Shown here: in pieces, positions 1 to 5,235 of the stretch
How the letters are laid out: each line of letters starts with the position of its first letter
How positions within the stretch are numbered: the first letter of the stretch is position 1
From: Actinotalea sp.
GTDB taxonomy: Bacteria > Actinomycetota > Actinomycetes > Actinomycetales > Cellulomonadaceae
Length of the DNA: 5,235 bases
Direction of reading: 5' to 3'
NCBI GenBank assembly: GCA_014360395.1
Contig: JACIXM010000513.1
Coordinates: 1 to 5,235, forward strand
The notes under the pieces: generated by a model
Told to the model about the DNA's origin: nothing
The model's database searches: none
What the model saw: only the letters and a program-made list of their open reading frames with translations
Translations under genes and position numbers: made by a program

Positions 1-485
1 GCGTCCCGGCGTTCTTCCTCGCCCTGGCCCCCGACGCGCGGCGGGCCCGACCGGGGTTCCTGCGCCGCGTGCTCCGCTTCGCGGTGCCGGCAGGGCTGGT
101 CGCCGCAGCCGCGACGTTCACCGCATACGCGCTGGCCACCGGTCCGGCCGACGGCGGGGTGCCCGTGGCGCGCACGGCCGCCACCGTCGCCCTCTTCGGC
201 GCGGGGACGACCGTCCTGGTCCTGCTCGCCCGGCCCTGGAGCGCAGGGCGGGCCGTCCTCGTCGCGACGATGGTGGTGACCTTCGTCACGCTGCTCGCGG
301 TGCCCGCCGCGCGCGCGTTCTTCGCCCTCACGCCGCTACCCCGGGGGGTATCACTGGCCACGGGTCTGGTGATCTCGGTGGCGGCCCTCCTGCTGGTCGT
401 GGTGTGGCGGCTGGCCGGGCGGGCCGAGGCGCCTGACCACGCCGACGAGGGGGGCAGGATGAAGGGGTGCGTGAGGCCTGGCTGA
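1..485 (+). CDS. Cation-transporting P-type ATPase, CtpE-like (C-terminal part only)
   Basis: The frame is open from base 3 to the TGA at 483-485, giving 160 residues that lack the true N-terminus. The visible part begins with a P-A-F-F-L-A-L-A-P segment followed by an Arg-rich R-P-G-F-L-R-R stretch. It then has four hydrophobic helices at about residues 26-45, 58-76, 84-107 and 117-135, and a polar tail. The PAFFLALAP / RRxLRFxVPAGL pattern followed by four helices is how actinobacterial CtpE-type HAD-IC P-type ATPases end, after the catalytic P-domain. CtpE of mycobacteria is linked to calcium uptake; that is family knowledge, and the ion here is not determined. The phosphorylation motif DKTGT, the ATP-binding domain and the first transmembrane bundle must lie left of the window, so activity cannot be judged. 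The 3' end overlaps the start of the next gene by 19 bp, suggesting an operon. An alternative is another P2/P3-type metal ATPase; the class is likely, the substrate is not. Confidence 0.85.
   Translation, partial: VPAFFLALAPDARRARPGFLRRVLRFAVPAGLVAAAATFTAYALATGPADGGVPVARTAATVALFGAGTTVLVLLARPWSAGRAVLVATMVVTFVTLLAVPAARAFFALTPLPRGVSLATGLVISVAALLLVVVWRLAGRAEAPDHADEGGRMKGCVRPG
447..459 (+). promoter_or_regulatory. Ribosome binding site of the MFS gene, inside the upstream ATPase gene
   Basis: A purine-rich run (GAGGGGGGCAGGA) lies within the last codons of the ATPase gene. Its AGGA part at 456-459 is 7 nt before the GTG at 467. This supports 467 as the start over the in-frame GTG at 500, whose only Shine-Dalgarno-like bases (GGAGG, 493-497) sit 2 nt away, too close to work well. 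Confidence 0.55.
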
Positions 486-1726
486 CCCTGCCGGAGGTCG
501 TGGCGGCGCGCCGCCGCACCCTGCGCGTCCTCGTCGTCGCCCAGGTCGTCGGGGCCCTCGGCTACGGCGCCGGCCCGTCGGTCGGCGTCCTCCTCGCCCA
601 GCAGGTCACCCGCTCGGAGGCCCTGGCGGGGATCGCCCGGGCGTCGACCACGATCGGCGCCGCCCTCATCGCCCTGCCGCTGGGCATGCTCGCCGCCCGC
701 GCCGGGCGCCGTCGGGCCCTGACGCTGGCCTGGGGCGGGGCGTCGGCCGGCGCCGCGGTGCTCGTGGTGTCCGCCGCGCTCGGCTCGACCCTGCTGCTCG
801 TCCTGGGGATGATCGCCCTCGGCGCCGGGACCGCGGCGGGCCTGCAGGCGCGCTTCGCCGCGACCGACCTGGCCGAGCCGGCCCACCGGGGGCGGAGCCT
901 GTCCCTCGTCGTCTGGGTCGGGACCATCGGCGCCGTGCTCGGGCCCAACCTCGGCGTGCCGGGGGAGGCGCTGGAGGCGCGGACGGGGCTGCCGCCGCTG
1001 TCGGGCGCCTTCGCCATCGCCGCGGTCCTGCTGGGGGTGACGGCCGTCGTCGTCGGCGTCTTCCTGCGGCCGGAACCCCTGGACGTGGTGCGTCGGCACG
1101 GCACCGCACCGGACGCCACCTCCGTGGGCCCCGCCCCGTTGCGGCCGGGCGCTGCGCTGCAGGAGGTGCGCCGCAGCCCGCCGGCGACGTTCGCGCTGCT
1201 CGCGCTCGTCCTGAGCCACCTCGCGATGGTCTCGGTCATGACGATGACGCCCGTGCACCTGGCGCACCAGGGCCACGGCATCACCGTCGTCGGCATCACG
1301 ATCAGCCTCCACGTGCTCGGCATGTTCGCGTTCGCCCCGGTCATGGGCGTGCTGGCCGACCGCGTGGGGACCGTCCGGACGATCCTGCTCGGGCAGGCCC
1401 TGCTGCTGGCGTCGGCGGTGGTCGGCGTGCTGGGTGCCGACCGGACGGGGGCCGTCGTCGTCGCGCTGTTCCTGCTCGGGCTGGCCTGGTCGATGGTCAC
1501 CGTCCCGGCGGCGACCCTGCTGTCCGGGGCCGTGGCGCCGGAGTCCCGCCCGGTCGTCCAGGGCGGGAGCGACTCGGCGATGAACGCCGCGGCAGCCCTC
1601 GGCGCGATCGCCTCCGGCCCGCTGCTGGCCACCGTGGACTTCGCGGGCCTGTCCGCGACGGCGGCCCTGTGCGTCGTGCCGGTCGTCGTCGCGGTCGTGC
1701 GTCGCCGGGAGCTGATCAGGCTGTGA
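467..1726 (+). CDS. Major facilitator superfamily (MFS) transporter
   Basis: The product is 419 residues, normal for a 12-helix MFS carrier moving a small solute across the cytoplasmic membrane, typically by proton exchange. Hydrophobic segments can be counted in two sets of six: about 19-43, 53-77, 84-104, 106-128, 145-162, 180-200, then 240-264, 273-296, 303-323, 328-350, 366-390 and 392-412. A polar, Pro-rich central loop (about 201-238) separates the halves. Motif-A-like loops occur at the expected places after helix 2 (G73-x-L-A-A-R-x-G-R-R-R) and helix 8 (G294-V-L-A-D-R-x-G). A G159-P-N-L...P-G segment follows helix 5, and Q365-G-G-S-D...N373 introduces helix 11. Both recur in a group of uncharacterised actinobacterial MFS proteins as I remember them. 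There is no diagnostic substrate motif; drug or metabolite efflux is possible but not shown. The GTG start at 467 is inside the ATPase gene, so expression is probably coupled to it. The TGA is at 1724-1726. Confidence 0.9.
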   Translation: MREAWLTLPEVVAARRRTLRVLVVAQVVGALGYGAGPSVGVLLAQQVTRSEALAGIARASTTIGAALIALPLGMLAARAGRRRALTLAWGGASAGAAVLVVSAALGSTLLLVLGMIALGAGTAAGLQARFAATDLAEPAHRGRSLSLVVWVGTIGAVLGPNLGVPGEALEARTGLPPLSGAFAIAAVLLGVTAVVVGVFLRPEPLDVVRRHGTAPDATSVGPAPLRPGAALQEVRRSPPATFALLALVLSHLAMVSVMTMTPVHLAHQGHGITVVGITISLHVLGMFAFAPVMGVLADRVGTVRTILLGQALLLASAVVGVLGADRTGAVVVALFLLGLAWSMVTVPAATLLSGAVAPESRPVVQGGSDSAMNAAAALGAIASGPLLATVDFAGLSATAALCVVPVVVAVVRRRELIRL

Positions 1727-1765
1727 CCGCCGGCTGCGCCTGCCCAGGTCAGCCCGTTTCGGGAT

Positions 1766-1775
1766 GCGGATCCGC
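1766..1775. repeat. Perfect 10-bp palindrome (GCGGATCCGC)
   Basis: The sequence is its own reverse complement and lies 80 bp before the lipase start codon, a plausible place for a regulator site. The symmetry does not extend beyond ten bases. In DNA this GC-rich a palindrome of this size in 129 bp is not rare, so it is recorded as a sequence fact and not as a demonstrated operator. Confidence 0.3.
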
Positions 1776-1840
1776 CCGTGATCGCCCATCCTGTGCGGTC
1801 CCGGCCGCCCCGCGCCGGTCCGATCACCCAGGAGCCACGA

Positions 1841-1847
1841 GAAGAGG
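1841..1847 (+). promoter_or_regulatory. Ribosome binding site deciding the lipase start
   Basis: GAAGAGG sits 8 nt before the GTG at 1856, a textbook Shine-Dalgarno position. An in-frame GTG at 1778 would add 26 residues, but they are unlike a signal peptide N-region and have no comparable site upstream. The 1856 start puts Arg-rich residues directly before the hydrophobic signal core. Confidence 0.75.
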
Positions 1848-1855
1848 TCCGCACC

Positions 1856-2773
1856 GTGGGAGCCCCTCGCCGCACGCGCCGCCCCCGTCCGTCCCTGATC
1901 GCCGCCGCCGCGGCCGCCCTCGTCGGCGGGTCGCTGCTCGCCGCAGGCCCCGCTGCGGGCGCCAGCGGTACGCCGGCGCCGTCCCTCGTCGGCGGGATCG
2001 AGCTGCCGAGCATCGACGTCTCCCCTCCCGGCGCGAACGACTGGACGTGCCGGCCGACGGCGGAGCGACCCCAGCCGGTGGTCCTGGTCCACGGCACGTT
2101 CGAGGACATGCTGAAGAACTGGTCGACGCTGGCGCCGTACCTGTCCGCGCAGGGGTACTGCGTCTTCGCGCTCAACTACGGCACCAACGCGACCGGCCCG
2201 GTGCGGGACTCGGCCCGGGAGCTCGCCTCGTTCGTCGACGCCGTGCTCGGGGCGACCGGCGCGCGGAAGGTCGACGTCGTCGGCCACAGCCAGGGCGGGA
2301 TGATGCCGCGCTACTGGATGCACCACCTCGGCGGGGCGAAGAAGGTCGACGACCTCGTCGGCATCGCCCCGTCCAACCACGGCACGCAGGGCGTCCTGGT
2401 CGCCTACCCCGACGGGACCTTCGGGACCGTCGTCGGCGAGGAGAACCCGCTCTGCCCCGCGTGCAGCGACCAGGTGGCCGGATCGGCCTTCATGCAGGAG
2501 CTCAACGCGCCGGGCGACACGGTGCGGGGCCCCTCGTACACGGTCATCGCGACCAAGTACGACGAGGTCGTGACGCCGTACACGAGCCAGTTCCTCGACG
2601 GCCCGGCCCGGCAGGTCACCAACATCACGATCCAGGACGTGTGCCCGCTGAACACCATCGAGCACGACCAGGCGCCGAACGACCCGGTCGTCCACCAGCT
2701 CGTGGCGAACGCGCTGGAGACCGACGGCCCCGCGGACCCCGCGTTCCGGCCGGCCTGCCTCCCGGTGCCCTGA
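1856..2773 (+). CDS. Secreted triacylglycerol lipase/esterase, alpha/beta hydrolase (Lipase_2 / Streptomyces EstA type)
   Basis: The product is 305 residues and should hydrolyse carboxyl esters of lipids outside the cell. A signal peptide is clear: Arg-rich residues 5-11, a hydrophobic core at about 14-31, and probable cleavage after A-G-A near residue 36. The mature part starts N-D-W-x-C and the sheet strand V-V-L-V-H-G (75-80) forms the oxyanion side. The nucleophile elbow is G143-H-S-Q-G-G with Ser145. The other triad members are inferred as Asp236 (T-K-Y-D-E-V-V-T-P-Y) and His270 (I-E-H-D-Q-A-P). N174-H-G-T is also a family signature. Six cysteines (65, 102, 200, 203, 263, 301) allow three disulfides, fitting an exported protein. 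Order, spacing and length match the actinobacterial lipase family as I know it, so it looks intact. Arginine pairs at 5-6 and 8-9 leave Tat export possible, but there is no clean Tat motif and Sec is the default. Chain-length preference cannot be read from the sequence. It is preceded by its own spacer, so it is probably transcribed separately from the MFS gene. Confidence 0.9.
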   Translation: MGAPRRTRRPRPSLIAAAAAALVGGSLLAAGPAAGASGTPAPSLVGGIELPSIDVSPPGANDWTCRPTAERPQPVVLVHGTFEDMLKNWSTLAPYLSAQGYCVFALNYGTNATGPVRDSARELASFVDAVLGATGARKVDVVGHSQGGMMPRYWMHHLGGAKKVDDLVGIAPSNHGTQGVLVAYPDGTFGTVVGEENPLCPACSDQVAGSAFMQELNAPGDTVRGPSYTVIATKYDEVVTPYTSQFLDGPARQVTNITIQDVCPLNTIEHDQAPNDPVVHQLVANALETDGPADPAFRPACLPVP

Positions 2774-2810
2774 TCCGTCCCGACGCGGCGTCCGGTCCCG
2801 CGTCCCGCCG
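2774..2810. other. Short gap between converging genes
   Basis: Only 37 bp separate the lipase stop (TGA 2771-2773) from the stop of the opposite-strand GH65 gene (2811-2813). CCGTCC (2775-2780) pairs with GGACGG (2814-2819), and a small GACGCGGCGTC symmetry (2782-2792) lies between. The arms are short, the loop is long and there is no U-tract on either strand, so this is at most a weak shared termination region; Rho-type termination is as likely. Confidence 0.3.
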
Positions 2811-5235
2811 TCAGGACGGGCGGGGCGCGGGCCGGCGCAGCTCCCGCCCGGGTGGCGGGACGGGCGCCGGGCCGACGTCGCCCAGGGGCGGCACACCCCG
2901 CACGGCCGTCGTCTCCTGTCCCGTGAGCACGACCCGCTCGCCGTGGTGGACCAGCACGACAGGCCGTGACGGGGCGTCGAGGAGCCGGTAGGTGACCTTC
3001 TCCGGCTCGACCTCGACCCGCAGCCGCGCCCCCGCGTGGCGCACGCCGAAGCGCAGGCCCGTGAGCGCGGCGGGCAGCCGAGGCGCCAGGTGCAGCGGGT
3101 CGCCGGCGGCGTCCTCCTGCCCGCGGCCGGTGGTCGACCGACCCGCGTCGCCCGCGCGTGCGGTCCGCAGGCCGCCGAACCCCATCACGAGGCCGACCCA
3201 GACCCCGGCGAGCGCGGCGACGTGCAGGCCGTCGACGACGTCGCCCTCCAGGTCGTGCAGGTCCAGCAGCGCCGCCTCGCGCACGTGGTCGTGCGCGAGC
3301 GCGAGCCACCCCACCCGGGCCGCGACGACGGCGTGCGGCGGCGAGGACAGGGAGGAGTCGCGGACCGTGATCGCCTCGTAGTGGGCGAGGTCGCGGCGCT
3401 GCTGGTCCACCGGGACGTCCTCCCCGGCCAGCCAGTGGGCGGCGACGACGTCCGCCTGCTTGACCACCTGTCGCCGGTAGATCTCGGCGTAGGTGTGGTG
3501 CTGCTCGAGGGGGTAGGCGTGGGGCCCGGTGCCGGCGAAGTCCCAGCGGCGGCGCTGCAGGAAGCCCGCGCACTGCTGCGTGACGCCGGTGTCGGGGTCC
3601 ACGAGCACGGTCATCGCGTCGGCGGCGCGGCGCCAGGCCGTCCGCTCCTCCTCGGTCACGGCGAGGTGCGCGGCGGCGTCGGCGTGGCGACCGGTGAGCT
3701 CGACGGCGGCCCGCAGGTTCCGTGCCGCCATGCGGTTGGTGAAGGCGTTGTCGTCGGCCACGGCCGTGTACTCGTCCGGGCCCGTGACGCCGTGGAGGTG
3801 GAACGCGCCGTCGTCGGTGTGGTGGCCCAGGGCGACCCACATCCGCGCGGTCTCGACGACGAGCTCGGTGCCCGCCTCCCACTCGAACGCGGCGTCCCCG
3901 GTCACGGCGGCGTAGCGGCAGGCGGCGTCGGCGACGTCGGCGTCGACGTGGCGGGCGGCGACGCTCGCCGGCCAGTACCCGGAGCTCTCCGGCCCGGTGA
4001 CGGTGCGCCAGGCGAAGGCGGCGCCGGCGCCCCCGAGGACCCGTGCGTGCTCCCGCGCCCACGGCAGCGTGCCGTGCCGCCAGGCCAGGTGGGAGCGGGC
4101 GGCGTCGGGCAGGACGTGGTCGAGGACGGCCAGGACGTAGCTGTCCGCGTCCCAGAAGGTGTGGCCGTGGTACCCCAGCCCGGTCAGGCCCTTGGCGCGG
4201 ACACCCGTCCCCTCGCCGAGGGCCGCTGAGCCGAGGACGTGCAGGAGCGCGAACCGCACGGCCTGCTGCAGCTGGGGGTCGCCGTCGACCTCGACGTCGG
4301 CCCAGTCCAAGGCCGCGGCGAGGGCGTCGCGGTGCTCGGCCACCAGTGCGTCGTGCCCGGCGGACCGGGCCGCGTCGAGCACCTGCTGCGCGTGCGCCAG
4401 GACCGCCGCGCCGCCGTCGGACGGCTCGCCCGCGCGCTGACGGGCCGCGGTGAACGCGACGAGGAGCTCCACGGTGACCTCGTCGCCCGCGCGCAGGTCT
4501 GCGCTCACCGTCGTGGCGTGCTCGCCGGTGGCGACGAACCCGGGGCCGACGACGCGGACGTCGGCCGCGACCGCGAGGTCCACGGCGCTGCTGGGGACGT
4601 GCTGCACGGTCCAGGCGCGGGCACCCGCCGGGCCGGACGTCGCCGTGTGGCTGCAGGTCGTCACGGTGCGCGAGCCCGAGCCGTCGTCGGCGACGTAGGC
4701 GGGGCGGACGTGCGGGTCGTCGTCGGCGTGGGCGCGCAGCGGGGAGCGGTCGCAGCACGGGAACAGGCGCAGGGCGACGTGCGCGGCGCTCTCCGCGCGC
4801 ACCGTGTACCGGACGACGACGAGCTCGCGGCGCCGCAGCGAGGCCAGCCGGCTCGTCGTCACGGCGACCGTGCCGCCGTGGGGGGCGCTCCAGCGGACCT
4901 CGCGGCGCAGGACACCGGTCCGCAGGTCGAGCGTGCGGGTGTGCCCGTGGGTGGTGCCGATCGAGACGTCCAGGGCCGAGCCGTCGACCTCCGCACGCAC
5001 CGCCCAGCCGTCGGGGACCGCGAGGACCTGCTCCTGCCGGCCGGGGAAGCCGTAGGAGCGCTCGCCGTACTCCAGCGGCACCTCCTCCAGGACGGGGGCC
5101 AGGAGGGTGCCGGCGTGCACCGTGGGGGTCAGCTCCTCCAGGGCGCCGCGGACGCCGACCCACCCGTTCGCCACGGTGAACAGCGCCGCCGTGGTGTCCA
5201 GGAGGTCAGGGTCGACGTCCGGGTCGTGCAGCCGC
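2811..5235 (-). CDS. Glycoside hydrolase family 65 protein (disaccharide phosphorylase / phosphate-dependent trehalase type), 5' end outside window
   Basis: Residues are numbered from the first full codon at the right edge (5232-5234); 807 are visible. The fold order is typical GH65: an N-terminal beta-sandwich (about 15-260) with N23-G-W-V-G-V-R-G, a helical linker, an (alpha/alpha)6 barrel (about 319-690), and a C-terminal beta domain (about 713-780). Barrel signatures are K348-G-L-T-G...H358-T-F-W-D, E-S-S-G-Y-W-P, T484-G-P-D-E-Y-T with the general acid Glu488, K592-Q-A-D, D626-S-S-L-S and F-G-G-L-R (686-690). Family members cleave alpha-linked glucose disaccharides such as trehalose, maltose or kojibiose, mostly with phosphate to give beta-glucose-1-phosphate. 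The closest relative I recall is mycobacterial Rv3401 / MSMEG_4535, the latter reported as a phosphate-requiring trehalase. There is no signal peptide in view, so it is probably cytoplasmic. The frame runs on upstream of the GTG at 5174 through L-F-T-V-A-N-G, so that codon is an internal valine and the true start lies beyond the window. Oddities: FWDAD in place of the usual FWDTE, and an Arg/Gly-rich linker at 691-712. Family is certain; substrate, and phosphorolysis versus hydrolysis, are not. Confidence 0.93.
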   Translation of the reverse strand, partial: RLHDPDVDPDLLDTTAALFTVANGWVGVRGALEELTPTVHAGTLLAPVLEEVPLEYGERSYGFPGRQEQVLAVPDGWAVRAEVDGSALDVSIGTTHGHTRTLDLRTGVLRREVRWSAPHGGTVAVTTSRLASLRRRELVVVRYTVRAESAAHVALRLFPCCDRSPLRAHADDDPHVRPAYVADDGSGSRTVTTCSHTATSGPAGARAWTVQHVPSSAVDLAVAADVRVVGPGFVATGEHATTVSADLRAGDEVTVELLVAFTAARQRAGEPSDGGAAVLAHAQQVLDAARSAGHDALVAEHRDALAAALDWADVEVDGDPQLQQAVRFALLHVLGSAALGEGTGVRAKGLTGLGYHGHTFWDADSYVLAVLDHVLPDAARSHLAWRHGTLPWAREHARVLGGAGAAFAWRTVTGPESSGYWPASVAARHVDADVADAACRYAAVTGDAAFEWEAGTELVVETARMWVALGHHTDDGAFHLHGVTGPDEYTAVADDNAFTNRMAARNLRAAVELTGRHADAAAHLAVTEEERTAWRRAADAMTVLVDPDTGVTQQCAGFLQRRRWDFAGTGPHAYPLEQHHTYAEIYRRQVVKQADVVAAHWLAGEDVPVDQQRRDLAHYEAITVRDSSLSSPPHAVVAARVGWLALAHDHVREAALLDLHDLEGDVVDGLHVAALAGVWVGLVMGFGGLRTARAGDAGRSTTGRGQEDAAGDPLHLAPRLPAALTGLRFGVRHAGARLRVEVEPEKVTYRLLDAPSRPVVLVHHGERVVLTGQETTAVRGVPPLGDVGPAPVPPPGRELRRPAPRPS

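Larger units (their letters stand above)
1727..1855 (+). promoter_or_regulatory. Spacer before the lipase gene: probable promoter and leader
   Basis: This 129-bp stretch between the MFS stop and the lipase start has no convincing gene. It is the only spacer of useful length in the window, so a promoter for the lipase is expected here. No -35/-10 pair is clear enough to call. It holds a small stem CCCG-TTT-CGGG (1753-1763), a perfect 10-bp palindrome (1766-1775), and 7-bp inverted arms GTGATCG (1778-1784) / CGATCAC (1821-1827). These could be operator or leader structure, or GC-rich chance. There is no T-tract for an intrinsic terminator of the MFS gene. Confidence 0.35.

Noticed and set aside
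1778..1855. Upstream GTG (1778) as the lipase start, giving 331 residues
   Set aside because: The extra 26 residues precede an otherwise complete signal peptide, and the good ribosome binding site is placed for the GTG at 1856.
562..2175. Long open frame on the minus strand (537 codons) opposite the MFS and lipase genes
   Set aside because: Its translation is Arg/Ser/Thr/Ala/Pro-rich with no recognisable domain. It lies opposite two genes with clear family motifs, and is explained by the scarcity of stop codons in high-GC DNA.
2774..2820. Intrinsic terminator between the converging lipase and GH65 genes
   Set aside because: The only stems are 4-6 bp, one with a 33-nt loop, and neither strand has a U-tract. 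Kept only as a weak note on the gap.
1669..2991. 440-codon plus-strand frame over the lipase gene
   Set aside because: Arg/Pro-rich, and out of frame with the clear lipase triad, signal peptide and ribosome binding site.
3036..4229. 397-codon plus-strand frame opposite the GH65 gene
   Set aside because: Val/Gly/Ala-rich composition with no motif; the antisense of GH65 codons with GC at third positions gives this pattern.
2404..5163. 919-codon open frame on the minus strand in a second frame across the GH65 gene
   Set aside because: The product is mostly Arg, Pro, Gly and Ala repeats without fold or motif, while the overlapping frame carries the full GH65 signature set. It is a frame shadow despite being longer.
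1..5235. CRISPR array, tRNA/rRNA, insertion sequence ends, attachment sites or defence genes
   Set aside because: I looked for regularly spaced repeats, clover-leaf sequences, transposase motifs and long terminal repeats on both strands and saw none. Coding density and composition look even across the window.

Overview
The window is very GC-rich. It has strong G/C bias at third codon positions, GTG start codons, and long spurious open frames on every strand. This is typical of a high-GC actinobacterium (Actinomycetota). The protein families fit: a CtpE-like P-type ATPase tail, a secreted Streptomyces/Mycobacterium-type lipase, and a GH65 enzyme of the type I recall as Mycobacterium Rv3401 / MSMEG_4535. 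I cannot name the genus from sequence alone.

Layout, left to right. (1) 1-485, plus strand: the last 160 residues of a membrane cation-transporting P-type ATPase, whose 5' part lies outside the window. (2) 467-1726, plus strand: a 12-helix MFS transporter. Its GTG start overlaps the ATPase gene by 19 bp, which suggests co-transcription and translational coupling. (3) 1727-1855: a 129-bp spacer with small palindromes, which probably carries the promoter and leader of the next gene. (4) 1856-2773, plus strand: an exported serine lipase/esterase with signal peptide, GHSQG nucleophile elbow, complete Ser-Asp-His triad and six cysteines. (5) 2774-2810: a 37-bp gap between converging genes. (6) 2811-5235, minus strand: a glycoside hydrolase family 65 enzyme (disaccharide phosphorylase or phosphate-dependent trehalase type). 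It is complete at its C-terminus, but its start codon lies beyond the right edge.

Functionally there are three units: an ion/solute transport pair at the membrane, a stand-alone secreted lipase, and a cytoplasmic alpha-glucoside enzyme read toward the others. Nothing shows that they form one pathway. I see no mobile element, CRISPR array, RNA gene, toxin-antitoxin or defence system. The window looks like ordinary chromosomal sequence, and I do not see a previously undescribed system in it. The most useful second looks are the substituted active-site motifs of the GH65 enzyme, its linker insertion, and the ATPase/MFS overlap.
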